Part shown: in pieces, positions 48,501-57,494 of the stretch
Position numbering within the stretch: the first letter of the stretch is position 1
How the letters are laid out: each line of letters opens with the position of its first letter
DNA from: Paenibacillus aceti
GTDB taxonomy: Bacteria > Bacillota > Bacilli > Paenibacillales > Paenibacillaceae
Assembly: GCF_003614185.1 (NCBI RefSeq)
Contig: NZ_KZ987724.1
Location: 2,209,360-2,273,359 of the forward strand
Direction of reading: 5' to 3'
DNA length: 64,000 nt
Notes under the pieces: model-generated
The model's input: only the letters and a program-made list of their open reading frames with translations
The model's database searches: none
Told to the model about the DNA's origin: nothing
Made by a program: the position numbers and the translations under genes

Positions 48501-48815
48501 ATGACAACTTTAAAAATGACGTTTGATGTAAAGAAAATGGATGACATGAACGCTGAGGAAATGAATCAATTACTCTTCAACACTTTAGACGAAGGGAAGC
48601 ATGGATTACTCCTCTTTGTTTATCATATGGCTGGTAAGACAATGTTTGAGGATTATAATTTTTACATTCGTAATGATAAAGCTGCTAAAGACTTTATTGA
48701 TAATATTTGGGACGGAAATTTTGAAGACTTTAAAGGGAATATGCAACGCTATGTTGATAAATACATCTATTCAGTCGATGAAGTGGAAGAGGATTATTCA
48801 CACCTGATTAATTAA
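48501..48815 (+). CDS. Plus-strand accessory protein of element 2 (104 residues)
   Basis: Starts MTTLKMTFDVKKMDDMNAEE with AGAGGAGAG upstream. It is acidic and probably all-alpha, with aromatic residues near the end (QRYVDKYIYSVDEVEEDYSH). No known family recognised. Its place, following the integrase and convergent with the structural operon, is where satellites keep accessory genes. Confidence 0.6.
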   Translation: MTTLKMTFDVKKMDDMNAEEMNQLLFNTLDEGKHGLLLFVYHMAGKTMFEDYNFYIRNDKAAKDFIDNIWDGNFEDFKGNMQRYVDKYIYSVDEVEEDYSHLIN

Positions 48816-48831
48816 CTCAAAATAAATTAGT

Positions 48832-48865
48832 AGAGGGTAGTCCATAATCGGGCTGCCCTCTTTCT
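48832..48865. terminator. Bidirectional terminator between convergent operons
   Basis: AGAGGGTAGTCC, ATAAT, GGGCTGCCCTCT and a T-rich end. It separates the plus-strand integrase group from the long minus-strand operon. Confidence 0.75.
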
Positions 48866-48869
48866 ACGC

Positions 48870-50027
48870 TTAATAGAGTCCCTTAATTCGTATCCGTTGC
48901 CATGTTGATATGCGTGGATCGTCTACAGATGTTGTGAGTAGTTGCATATAAAACATATCACTTTTAGCCGTAATTGTAATTGCATTGCCTGATATTGCAG
49001 ATGTATATTTTGTTGTACTAACAGTAGATGTTTTATCGTCTGCGAAAACTTGGAATGTTACTGCATTGCTTGTAGAGACATCACCATCATAAATAGTTCC
49101 TGTAAATGTTACTGATGTATTAATAGTGATATAGAAATAGTCATCTGTCTTGTTGTTGGGTTTGCTTGATGTAATTACAATCGTCTTAACCTCTGGGATA
49201 TCCTCAACACTAATATCGACTGTATCGTATATGAAGCCATTACTGGCATTTGTGACGGTTATAGTGACATTCCCATCTGCTAGTCCACTAACAACCCCTA
49301 AACCGTCTACAGTGGCAACAAAAGCGTCTGACGTTGTGAATGTCACTGGTGCATTATTTGTACTCGTCCAATTCAATTGAAACGTGCTCCCAACAAATAC
49401 ACTAATAGGGTTACTGTTCGTTACGTTAATAGGACATGCTTTCCCATTAGCAATATTATGTTCTACATCATCTAATGCGGGATTAATTTGTGTTCTCTCA
49501 CAAGTCAGAATAGCAATCCCAGGTTGAGTAAAAGTGTCATTCGTAACTATTTTAAATTTGTTCCCCTGAATCATAAATTCATCACCACTTATGACACTCA
49601 ATTCCATTGTATGAATAGGAAGATATACAACTATCTTGTCTTGGATGAGTGTTAATACGGTTCCGTTTTTAAACGATGGATTACTATTTTCTATATAAGC
49701 AAATGCAGACTCAAACACGCACTTGTGACTGAATGTAATCTCATGTGGTAAAGGGCGTATAAGCCCCTTGTAGTGTCCGTAGCGCTTATCATTGACCTCA
49801 CTGATAACCATATACTTATTGCCGTTATAGTCAATCAGATCCCCCCGTTGAAGAGTCTCAATAGTAGATATCTTTCTATCATCATAATCTGTATTCAGAT
49901 TCGTGCTAGTATTTGTTATTGTTGCTTTTATTGGAGTGGGGCTGTTATTAACAGTTACGCTGCGACCTACATTATCAAGCATAAATTGAAAATTGGATTC
50001 GTTGTCTATATCGAATAGATTGATCAT
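48870..50027 (-). CDS. Ig-domain (Big_2) head/neck protein of element 2
   Basis: 385 residues. The first 170 residues form a beta-rich domain (LFDIDNESNFQFMLDNVGRS, then YMVISEVNDKRYGHYKGLIR) of the head-closure/neck style. Residues about 205-290 are a Big_2 repeat: PISVFVGSTFQLNWTSTNNA, then VTFTTSDAFVATVDGLGVVS and GLADGNVTITVT. A second Ig-like part follows to the end. It is last in the portal-connector group. It may be a neck protein that also meets the helper tail, or a decoration protein. Confidence 0.65.
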   Translation of the reverse strand: MINLFDIDNESNFQFMLDNVGRSVTVNNSPTPIKATITNTSTNLNTDYDDRKISTIETLQRGDLIDYNGNKYMVISEVNDKRYGHYKGLIRPLPHEITFSHKCVFESAFAYIENSNPSFKNGTVLTLIQDKIVVYLPIHTMELSVISGDEFMIQGNKFKIVTNDTFTQPGIAILTCERTQINPALDDVEHNIANGKACPINVTNSNPISVFVGSTFQLNWTSTNNAPVTFTTSDAFVATVDGLGVVSGLADGNVTITVTNASNGFIYDTVDISVEDIPEVKTIVITSSKPNNKTDDYFYITINTSVTFTGTIYDGDVSTSNAVTFQVFADDKTSTVSTTKYTSAISGNAITITAKSDMFYMQLLTTSVDDPRISTWQRIRIKGLY

Positions 50028-50070
50028 ATTGTTATCCTTTCTTATTTTGTAGATTAATTACAAAAGAAAA

Positions 50071-50123
50071 AGAAGGTCATCCCGTTACCTAGCGGATTAC
50101 ACTAGGACAATAGGACACCTTCT
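50071..50123 (-). terminator. Terminator downstream of the 52-residue membrane gene
   Basis: AGAAGGT and ACCTTCT enclose a second hairpin (CCTAG...CTAGG), followed by TTTTTC on the minus strand. Confidence 0.6.
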
Positions 50124-50154
50124 AAATTTAGTGTATACTGTTTAAAATTAATGC

Positions 50155-50313
50155 TTAGAATTGTTTTCTTGTTTTGTTTCTAACGATGCCCATGATACTA
50201 ATGATAATAGCCCCAATAAGAGCCATAAAAGGCAGTGTGGACAGGTTACCTAGTGTAAGCATCATTGTAGTAGATGCCAAGATACAAAGAACGTATAGAC
50301 CATTTTTAACCAT
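50155..50313 (-). CDS. Two-helix membrane peptide (52 residues)
   Basis: From ATG 50311-50313 with AGGGGGCGG upstream. MVKNGLYVLCILASTTMMLT is one transmembrane helix and FMALIGAIIISIMGIVRNKT the second, with a basic end. Size and topology resemble small holins, but no lysin is in the element and the role is open. Confidence 0.5.
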   Translation of the reverse strand: MVKNGLYVLCILASTTMMLTLGNLSTLPFMALIGAIIISIMGIVRNKTRKQF

Positions 50314-50385
50314 ATGTACCGCCCCCTTGAGGAATATTATGGATTTATTCAGTTGCATTATATCATATATAATAGTTACTTTATA

Positions 50386-50730
50386 CTAATGATTAAACAA
50401 CATAAATGTGCTCCCTTGTGTCCCTGAATCGCCATTAGAAGGTAACAGGCGTATCTTTTGATCAAGTTGATCAATTCGATTCTGTAGTGACTCTGCAAAG
50501 TCAGAAACAGTCATATCATCGAGTTTACGGCTTGCCATGAGTTGCGGATTATTAGCAATCGCTTCTAGGCAGGAAAGAGCCGTTTGATATATGTAACGTT
50601 TACTATTATTAAATGCTGGATTATACTCCTCTGTTGGTGATAGTGATGATTCTTCCAGGAAAATAGATAGTTCATCATCCGTGAACCCTGATTGTTGTAT
50701 TTCGAGTTTTAAACGGTCGAGATTTGTCAT
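50386..50730 (-). CDS. Head-tail connector-type protein of element 2
   Basis: 114 residues: LKLEIQQSGFTDDELSIFLE, then LSCLEAIANNPQLMASRKLD and DFAESLQNRIDQLDQK. The pattern of one helix, a variable loop and two helices is that of packaging adaptor proteins below the portal. It gives the particle a proper head opening, so only the tail is missing. Confidence 0.7.
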   Translation of the reverse strand: MTNLDRLKLEIQQSGFTDDELSIFLEESSLSPTEEYNPAFNNSKRYIYQTALSCLEAIANNPQLMASRKLDDMTVSDFAESLQNRIDQLDQKIRLLPSNGDSGTQGSTFMLFNH

Positions 50731-50763
50731 GTTTAATTACTCCTTTTTGAATTCTTGTTAAAG

Positions 50764-50786
50764 AAAAAACCGCCTTAATTGGCGGT
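50764..50786 (-). terminator. Terminator after the 211-residue membrane protein gene
   Basis: ACCGCCAATTAAGGCGGT followed by TTTTTTC on the minus strand. Confidence 0.85.
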
Positions 50787-50788
50787 CA

Positions 50789-51424
50789 TTAGTATGAAAT
50801 ATCAACAATTTGAAATTTCTTACTACTACGATTGTTATCGACAGTATAATATACTTTCTTATATATCTTTTCTCCAAGACCATTTGTTACTTCCATGTCA
50901 TATAATAATTCAATTTGATCATACGTATCTCCATATGTAAATTCAAATGAATCAGTCGATTCTCTTAGGATTTTTATCTCTGAATCACTTTTCTCACGTT
51001 CCTTATAGTATTCTAATTCTTGTTTTAAATAATCATTGAAATCTTTATACTTTTCTTTTCCATTGCCATAATTAACATCAATTTCATACATATCGTGATC
51101 CTTGGTATACGTTTTTAAGGGTTTTTCTTTATCAATTACTCTAATAAATTTATAGTCCAATACATTAATAAAATCATTGACCCCACTTTCTACATAATCA
51201 TATGTGCTCTTACCTTGCTGAATTGCCTTTATGTATTTGGCTACTGTAATCTTTGCTTTGGCTTGTGTGGTCATAAAGTTATAATAATAAAGTGATCCAC
51301 CCACAACTAAAATAACTACAACCAAAAGAGAAATAATCTTGCTTTTATGCCTTATCAGTTTATCGATGGTACTTTCCTTAGTCTCTATAGTTTCGAAATC
51401 CACTTCCACATTCCTCCAATTCAA
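50789..51424 (-). CDS. Membrane-anchored protein of unknown function (211 residues)
   Basis: One transmembrane segment at about residues 31-50 (IISLLVVVILVVGGSLYYYN) preceded by a cytoplasmic acidic start. The outside part (about 155 residues) resembles small NTF2-like or DUF4878-like domains with charged helices and strands. It lies between the connector and the portal with its own terminator, but does not look structural. Possible moron: superinfection exclusion or envelope protein. Confidence 0.5.
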   Translation of the reverse strand: MNWRNVEVDFETIETKESTIDKLIRHKSKIISLLVVVILVVGGSLYYYNFMTTQAKAKITVAKYIKAIQQGKSTYDYVESGVNDFINVLDYKFIRVIDKEKPLKTYTKDHDMYEIDVNYGNGKEKYKDFNDYLKQELEYYKEREKSDSEIKILRESTDSFEFTYGDTYDQIELLYDMEVTNGLGEKIYKKVYYTVDNNRSSKKFQIVDISY

Positions 51425-52089
51425 TATTTCCCATCATTCTACCATTTTCGATAATATAGGTCTATGAGATTAGTAAAATATCAGGTTAGTGGTCTGAAGT
51501 GTTTTTATTAATTTTGGTCATCCAATTTTTATTTTTTAATTTTTCAAAATTAGTTCAGTTATGCAGAAATGGGTATGCTAGAGGCTCACTTTTTCGATTA
51601 GGGGTAGTCAACTTTCCCACTCATTTCACCCTAATTCCTCCACAATATCCCACGATTATCTTCAACATACCTCATCATAATATGTAGAATAGTGCAAACT
51701 TCACCCCGAAATAACCTATTTACTAGTGAATTGGATAATATTAGTCGATAATCAGACCACTAACTATATGATATAGTGGTCTAGTAGGTCTGATTTTCCT
51801 TGATATGACTAGGATTGAAGGGTAATTATATATAATGGAAGTAATATCCATAACTCGTGCATAACTGATATTATACACGGGTTTTTTATGCAGAAACAAA
51901 AAAGAAGAGGAGAAAAAAATTGTAAAAAAACGAGAGTTTAAAAATGAATACATTGAAATATGTATTAAAGAACACAAATTGGTACCCGATACTAAATTTA
52001 TATAATAACAAGAGCGCATGATGCAACATAGTTCCCTAATTATTATCTCTAATGTTTCCTTACTCTTCCCTACTCATTAAGACTCTTGA
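51425..52089. other. 665-bp intergenic region with structured plus-strand elements
   Basis: No convincing gene. AATCAGACCAC...GTGGTCT and a second GGTCTGATT (51750-51795) fold together. A plus-strand terminator lies at 51852-51888. The region may encode a small RNA on the plus strand. It separates the portal and 211-residue genes. Confidence 0.45.
51852..51888 (+). terminator. Orphan plus-strand terminator
   Basis: AACTCGTGCATAA with TTATACACGGGTT and TTTTTT. No plus-strand protein gene is upstream, so it may end a small RNA. Confidence 0.55.
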
Positions 52090-53397
52090 TTACTTAGCTT
52101 TATTCTTATATACTCCATTTCCCTCACTGATAATCAAATCCATCTCACTTGCTACATCACTCACATATGGATTGTGCTTCAACACAGACTCTAAACTAAT
52201 GCTATTCATTTCTCTCAATGTCTGCATATTATCTATAATATCCTTTGCAGAAGAAGGCATTGCATACTGAAAAGTTATAGTTATGCTGTCCCATTGTTCA
52301 TTTGTATACCTCATACCTTGTTTATCTAACAGCGTTCTAAACTTAGTCAATCTATCCTTTAATCCTTCTCTTATGTATCGCTCTGTCATCATGGCTTTAA
52401 GGTTAGCCACACTATATAGTAACTTCAATGATACTTCTGAAATGTTGGAAATCTCAGCACGTCCAAAGGCTACACTAGGCGTACCGCTCACATCCATCAA
52501 TGACATAGTTAGATGGTTGTACAATGTTTTAAATGCTTCATGATCAAACTCATTATTTTCGAATTTGAAATCAGCATCGCTATCTAATGTTATCCCACCG
52601 CCTACAATTTCAGTAGGCAAAGCATCTTCACCAGTCAAACGTTGTCCTTTTACAACTGGAATACCAGTGATAAATTTGTAAAAGCCGTCCACTGACTTAG
52701 AAATCATGTCTTCCATACTGTCAATAATATTAATGTAATCCTCTAAATCACTACGTCCAAACACATCATCAATGGGGTTATCATTACGATACAATACAGG
52801 CAATCCAGTTAAATTTGTATATGTCCCTCTATGCTTAATATCTCCACCGTTGTTGTAATACTTCTCAACTCGATCATTATAGTAAACATTCCAAAAACTA
52901 ACATTGTTAACTGTGTAACTCTCTACGAATCCAATGTATTCATTATCATCATCTACAACAGGATAAGAGTCCGCTGCATCAATCAATTTACTTTTGACTT
53001 TGCCATCCTTGATATATACATACTCCCAACTGTTACCGTATCTATATACGCTTTGGACAATATCAAAGTCTAGGTTCTCGTATCCATTCTTGTAAATGCT
53101 TTGAATTGCTGATACAACTTCCTTGTCTCCACTGTACGTAACGTTATTACCAACTAAATAAGCCGTAGCATAATCAATCAATCTGGAACCATATGAAAGC
53201 AATATCTTTCTGGGCATAAATGGTTTACCGTTGAACATCTCAGGAGGTCTATTATTAATCTTATGCTGTCCTGCTAAATAGAGTTTTTTATCTATGATAT
53301 CGTTAATCCTCATTTGATTCCTGGCATCATTCACGAAATCAACAAACCAATTACTACTGTATCGATTTTCATTAATAAACTGTTCAATACTACTCAT
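52090..53397 (-). CDS. Portal protein of element 2 (SPP1 gp6-type)
   Basis: 435 residues. It has the start typical of SPP1-type portals (a helix, then YLAGQHKINNRPPEMFNGKP and GSRLIDYATAYLVGNNVTY), the clip region near VFGRSDLEDYINIIDSMEDM, and SGTPSVAFGRAEISNISEVS at the crown. It is unrelated to the element 1 portal, so this head is an independent one. Confidence 0.9.
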   Translation of the reverse strand: MSSIEQFINENRYSSNWFVDFVNDARNQMRINDIIDKKLYLAGQHKINNRPPEMFNGKPFMPRKILLSYGSRLIDYATAYLVGNNVTYSGDKEVVSAIQSIYKNGYENLDFDIVQSVYRYGNSWEYVYIKDGKVKSKLIDAADSYPVVDDDNEYIGFVESYTVNNVSFWNVYYNDRVEKYYNNGGDIKHRGTYTNLTGLPVLYRNDNPIDDVFGRSDLEDYINIIDSMEDMISKSVDGFYKFITGIPVVKGQRLTGEDALPTEIVGGGITLDSDADFKFENNEFDHEAFKTLYNHLTMSLMDVSGTPSVAFGRAEISNISEVSLKLLYSVANLKAMMTERYIREGLKDRLTKFRTLLDKQGMRYTNEQWDSITITFQYAMPSSAKDIIDNMQTLREMNSISLESVLKHNPYVSDVASEMDLIISEGNGVYKNKAK

Positions 53398-53418
53398 ATA
53401 ATTATCGCCCCTTATCGT

Positions 53419-55047
53419 CTATACGTACCACTTATTAGCCTTCTTAGCCTGAATACACAAACCATGAGAGATAACCAAATCATCATGATTGTTCCTGCCA
53501 CCTTTATTGCCTGTTTTACCTTTTGAATCCTCTATAAACAATTGCATTTGCTGTAATGTCTCTTGACTGTTAATTAATATGTATCCACGTTCAAAGTTCT
53601 CTTTTAAATCGCTAATCATAATACTTTTGGTGACCTCAGTAGTGAGCCATCCTAGTATCAATTTGCGTTTACCTCTATTATCAAAAGTCTTATGCTTATA
53701 TAAATTCATATATTGATAATCTTCACGTAATCTCTGGATAACTGGCAATCCATAACTATTCTTTTCGATTGCCAAATAAGCGTAATTATACAGTCTGCCT
53801 ACTATATTCAGGAACTCGGCAAACTCATAAACGCTGATTTTATTATTATGAAAACTTAACACCTCTACACCTTCAGCATCCATTAAGGTCAATGTAGATG
53901 AATCACCGCCTGAACCACTTGATACATCTGAACCACCATAGAATTTTACATTATGCTTAGGTAAATGGTAGACACTCAAACCTTTTCCCAACCATTTATG
54001 TAATGTCTGCGGTAAACCTTTTTTCAATATTTCCTTATCAATAGGAGGGAAAAGGTTATTCAAGCGGTCAATTATTTTACCTTGATCAAATACATTCCTG
54101 CCACTTGTTTTAAACGCCTCAGTGTGTGTACTAGGATACTCTGTTTGAAAGTCCACTGTTGACATACTGGTTAGTTTCCACTGTCTCCAGCACAACATGG
54201 CGTAGGTTGCACCAGCTTTATGTAGTCGCTTATCTTCATCAGTTGTTAGATCACTCTTATTCATTAATTGACCACGATTAATAGACTTGTACCATCCAAC
54301 CGCATCATTAATCTCAGTTTTAAATTGAGTTTTATGTGCGTCACTAATCCAACCGTAAAAGTATGCTTTAAAATTTGTATTACCTTTAAATGATTTATTG
54401 AACACCTCATAAAAATAATTACTTGTACCGTTGGCTGTACTTTCGATTACAATTTTACTGTCAGGATTTTTGGCTAGTGCTTGGGTAACACTTGTTAATA
54501 ACTTAGCCTGATCAATCTCATAAAAAGCATACTCACTAAGTAATATGTATTGGTATGTAGATCCACGTCCAATGTGCTCGGCTGGTGGTGAAATCTGTAT
54601 ACGGCTGCCGTTAGATAGTAGCAATTCATCTTTGTTATCACGAACAGTTACAGGGAAGGTATATATATCCCTTGGTAGATTATCATTCATCAATTTTAAA
54701 CGTTCAAACAACGTTGATACTTGCTTTCTATCTAACGAGACGATCATGTAACTACTGTTAGGACGATTAACCGCATTCCACAGACATATAGCAAGGGATA
54801 CTGTAGAAAATCCAATTTGACGGCTTTTGAGGATTATATTGAACTTTCCCATAGATTCAACAAAATCTGCCTGCTCCTTGTTAAATTTAAAGGGAATCAA
54901 TTCACCAAAGTTGTCAAGAATCTTCACAAAGTCAGTACAGAAGAGGGGGAAGTTACCCATAATCTCATTGAATCGTTCCTGTTTGATATCCTTTGTTTTC
55001 TTAATAGTTTTTTTGTTGCTTGTAAGTGGTTTAACCTTTAATGCCAT
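53419..55047 (-). CDS. Terminase large subunit of element 2
   Basis: 542 residues. Walker A is KSRQIGFS (about 74-81), the usual form of this family. Walker B is YILLSEYAFYE with the catalytic Glu. The nuclease half starts with YGGSDVSSGSGGDSSTLTLM and ends with a DD near the C-terminus (GRNNHDDLVISHGLC). It is distinct from the element 1 large subunit. Confidence 0.9.
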   Translation of the reverse strand: MALKVKPLTSNKKTIKKTKDIKQERFNEIMGNFPLFCTDFVKILDNFGELIPFKFNKEQADFVESMGKFNIILKSRQIGFSTVSLAICLWNAVNRPNSSYMIVSLDRKQVSTLFERLKLMNDNLPRDIYTFPVTVRDNKDELLLSNGSRIQISPPAEHIGRGSTYQYILLSEYAFYEIDQAKLLTSVTQALAKNPDSKIVIESTANGTSNYFYEVFNKSFKGNTNFKAYFYGWISDAHKTQFKTEINDAVGWYKSINRGQLMNKSDLTTDEDKRLHKAGATYAMLCWRQWKLTSMSTVDFQTEYPSTHTEAFKTSGRNVFDQGKIIDRLNNLFPPIDKEILKKGLPQTLHKWLGKGLSVYHLPKHNVKFYGGSDVSSGSGGDSSTLTLMDAEGVEVLSFHNNKISVYEFAEFLNIVGRLYNYAYLAIEKNSYGLPVIQRLREDYQYMNLYKHKTFDNRGKRKLILGWLTTEVTKSIMISDLKENFERGYILINSQETLQQMQLFIEDSKGKTGNKGGRNNHDDLVISHGLCIQAKKANKWYV

Positions 55048-55075
55048 TTCATTTCCTTCCTTTCACTTTTAACGC

Positions 55076-55110
55076 AAAAAAAGAGGAATCCTATAAATAA
55101 GGAATCCTCT
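55076..55110 (-). terminator. Terminator after the small terminase gene
   Basis: AGAGGATTCCTTATTTATAG followed by GATTCCTCT and TTTTTTT on the minus strand. Confidence 0.85.
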
Positions 55111-55133
55111 GAAAATAGTTACTATTTGATTAT

Positions 55134-55502
55134 CTACTCACCTTGAAAATACTTTTGCGCTTCTCTGTAATGCTCATTGATTTCCTTTTGCAATTTCAAC
55201 ATTAATTCAACATCTTTAGGTTGTGGATCATTGTTAACTCGTTCCTTGACCTTTATGTATATCTCTTCCAAGTCCTTACCTTGATTCATCTGAAGCACAA
55301 GGGAGGTTATATGCTTAAACTGTTCGCTATTTTCCCATTCCCTAAAACTATCTAGACTTTTAACCTTCATTTTCAACAGTAGTTCTTCTTCATTCGCTGG
55401 AACCTTATCCAATTGTCTCCAAAGATTGAAACGCCATTTCACATAAACTTTTCGCTTAATGCTCAGGCTCCGTATTACATCATATATACTTACATTTTCC
55501 AT
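55134..55502 (-). CDS. Probable small terminase subunit of element 2
   Basis: 122 residues, directly upstream of the large subunit. The first 50 residues could form an HTH (YDVIRSLSIKRKVYVKWRFN); the rest is helical (SFREWENSEQFKHITSLVLQ), ending with an oligomerisation helix. The assignment is mostly positional. A dedicated small subunit lets the satellite choose its own DNA for packaging. Confidence 0.6.
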   Translation of the reverse strand: MENVSIYDVIRSLSIKRKVYVKWRFNLWRQLDKVPANEEELLLKMKVKSLDSFREWENSEQFKHITSLVLQMNQGKDLEEIYIKVKERVNNDPQPKDVELMLKLQKEINEHYREAQKYFQGE

Positions 55503-55716
55503 TTGCTATTCACTCCAGTTTAAAATAAGGGACAATAGAGATAATTCCAACTATTCCAATGTGTTACTACAAAAGATGTACGAAATCACTCATAATACAT
55601 TATTTATTATTATATACGCACTTATGACCTATTCTCTTGAACCTAATCCCTTGATTTATAAGGTACTAGGTAGTATAAGGCGCAAATCGATAATTTTATT
55701 GTAAATTTATGTATTT

Positions 55717-57171
55717 TTATCTTATTAAAGCTTCATATTGTCGCCTAGGTAATAACTTTTTTAAATCTTTATTTGTGAAATAGAATGTCATACATAAATC
55801 GAAACTATTCAACTTATCCGTAGTAAATAAGTTATCACTTCGTTCTGAATTCGGAACTAAGTCTTCAATACTTATTCTATATAAATTGGGCAACTTCTTA
55901 GCCAATCCACCTATTTTAGGAATTCTGTTCCGTTCAACAATCTCAATAACACCAAGTTTCTCCAGTTTATTGGCTTGTTGCTTAACTGCTTGGTCGTATA
56001 GTCCCGTTGCTTCCTGTATCATCGTATAAGGCATAAAAAACACACCTTTACCGTCTGCGTGGCGTTTACTATGTATTAACATTGCATATGTAATTAATTT
56101 CTGGTTCTTCTCTGGACACTTTTCAATAATCCATTTCATTTCATCGTATGAAACTGTTAAATCTCTGTTACTGGCTGCTAAATTATAATTTTTCTCATAC
56201 ATATTTTTAACTGTAGCGTCAATTTCTTTGTAACATTCATTAAGTGGAGTTGAATATAAATTTGTATCCTGTCTCTCCATCCAGTTATATAATTCCAATT
56301 TACATTGTTCCTGATCAAATCCTTGATATTTTAAGTATAAACCAACCAAAAACATAGAATTATTACGGCTACCTTGCGCTTTTAGCCCGTTTAAAAACAA
56401 ATTTTTTGCATGGTCAATTGAATAGTCCTCAGACTGATAATAACTAGGTAACGGTTTATGTGAACTAATAGCATTTTCTAGTTTAGGAATTTCCCTTTTA
56501 GCATTTTTGATTTCTATTTCAGCGGCTCCAATTAAATCTATAATCAATGTTTTACTCGTTTTCTTGATAGTGAACAGATATTCTTCTGATTCATTTTTAT
56601 CCATAACCGCTAATCCAGTTTCAATCAAACAGAATCCGCAATAATTACCCGTTTTCTGATGAATACCTAAAGGAATCTTCACACCTTGTTTATCTGTTGG
56701 ACGAAATTCAACTTCTCCATCAATAAAATGTTGCCTTATATCAGCTTCATCTAAGACAGAATCAAATAATTTTCTTGCGTGGGAAATTTGAATAGGTTCA
56801 TCAGAAAATAATTCAATATGATATCCTTTGCCGCCACTAGAACTAATGTAATGATCATGTAATCCTAAATTGTTTAAAGTGTTACATACTGCGTAAGTCA
56901 TCCATTTGGCTAGTTCAGGATTATTTCCAAAATCAACATCAAAAGTTATGAACTTAGTAAAAACCTTACCTCCAAATGTGCCAATTGTATGTTTCCCATC
57001 TAGATGATTTTGATATTGCCAAGGTTGAATATACTTTGTCTTCCTGCCGTTTCTAACTTCACCTTTTATGTATGTTCGGTATCCAATTGGTTCAGGATAT
57101 TGGATTAAATAATGCCCCCATTGTATAAGATATAAGTCGTCTAGTTTTTCCTTGATTTTCGGTTTATCCAA
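55717..57171 (-). CDS. Archaeo-eukaryotic-type primase with winged-helix C-terminus
   Basis: 484 residues. The primase core has FITFDVDFG (two Asp, residues 78-80) and SSSGGKGYHIE (residues 111-119), matching the TOTE/PrimPol class of AEP primases. A helical middle part follows. Residues about 360-450 are a winged-helix domain (MPYTMIQEATGLYDQAVKQQ, then ANKLEKLGVIEIV). There is no helicase motif. It starts DNA synthesis for the satellite and implies autonomous replication after induction. Confidence 0.85.
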   Translation of the reverse strand: MDKPKIKEKLDDLYLIQWGHYLIQYPEPIGYRTYIKGEVRNGRKTKYIQPWQYQNHLDGKHTIGTFGGKVFTKFITFDVDFGNNPELAKWMTYAVCNTLNNLGLHDHYISSSGGKGYHIELFSDEPIQISHARKLFDSVLDEADIRQHFIDGEVEFRPTDKQGVKIPLGIHQKTGNYCGFCLIETGLAVMDKNESEEYLFTIKKTSKTLIIDLIGAAEIEIKNAKREIPKLENAISSHKPLPSYYQSEDYSIDHAKNLFLNGLKAQGSRNNSMFLVGLYLKYQGFDQEQCKLELYNWMERQDTNLYSTPLNECYKEIDATVKNMYEKNYNLAASNRDLTVSYDEMKWIIEKCPEKNQKLITYAMLIHSKRHADGKGVFFMPYTMIQEATGLYDQAVKQQANKLEKLGVIEIVERNRIPKIGGLAKKLPNLYRISIEDLVPNSERSDNLFTTDKLNSFDLCMTFYFTNKDLKKLLPRRQYEALIR

Positions 57172-57187
57172 TTAAGGTTTATCCTTC

Positions 57188-57358
57188 CTATTCATTTTTC
57201 TTGTATTCGTTTATTGCGCTTGTTAATTCTTGCGTTTGCAGAAATAAATGAAATATTCGGTTAGTTTTAATGTGTCTTGCTTTTGTGATGAAACTAATGT
57301 CCTTCGTGAACCGTAGATATTTTGCTAGTTGCTCATTGTAGCAGTAAAATAATCCCAC
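57188..57358 (-). CDS. DUF5659-like small protein (56 residues)
   Basis: From GTG 57356-57358 with GGAGGG about 9 bases upstream. The product, GLFYCYNEQLAKYLRFTKDI then SFITKARHIKTNRIFHLFLQ, resembles DUF5659 proteins, which often lie upstream of phage or satellite replication genes. It precedes the primase by 16 bases and is likely in its operon. Confidence 0.65.
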   Translation of the reverse strand: MGLFYCYNEQLAKYLRFTKDISFITKARHIKTNRIFHLFLQTQELTSAINEYKKNE

Positions 57359-57441
57359 TTTCCTATTCCCTCCATTTCCTGAAAAATCACCCTACACATT
57401 AAGTCTATTTTTCAACCTTCTGTTTGTAAGGAGAATGACAC

Positions 57442-57472
57442 AAAAAAGGAACAAGCCCAATCGACCTGTTCC
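57442..57472 (-). terminator. Terminator of the fibre/capsid operon, now cut off by the IS
   Basis: GGAACAGGTCGATTGGGCTT, then GTTCC and TTTTTTG on the minus strand. The nearest upstream gene on this strand is the fibre gene at 58956, on the other side of the IS. Confidence 0.75.
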
Positions 57473-57494
57473 AGTGCTGTTTTATATGTGAGCG

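Noticed and set aside
48870-50027. A chromosomal surface protein because of its Ig domain
   Set aside because: No signal peptide, and the N-terminal domain and operon position are phage-structural.
51741-52019. A 92-codon minus-strand ORF
   Set aside because: Low-complexity, F/S/Y-rich product, no ribosome site, and it overlaps the plus-strand terminator structure.
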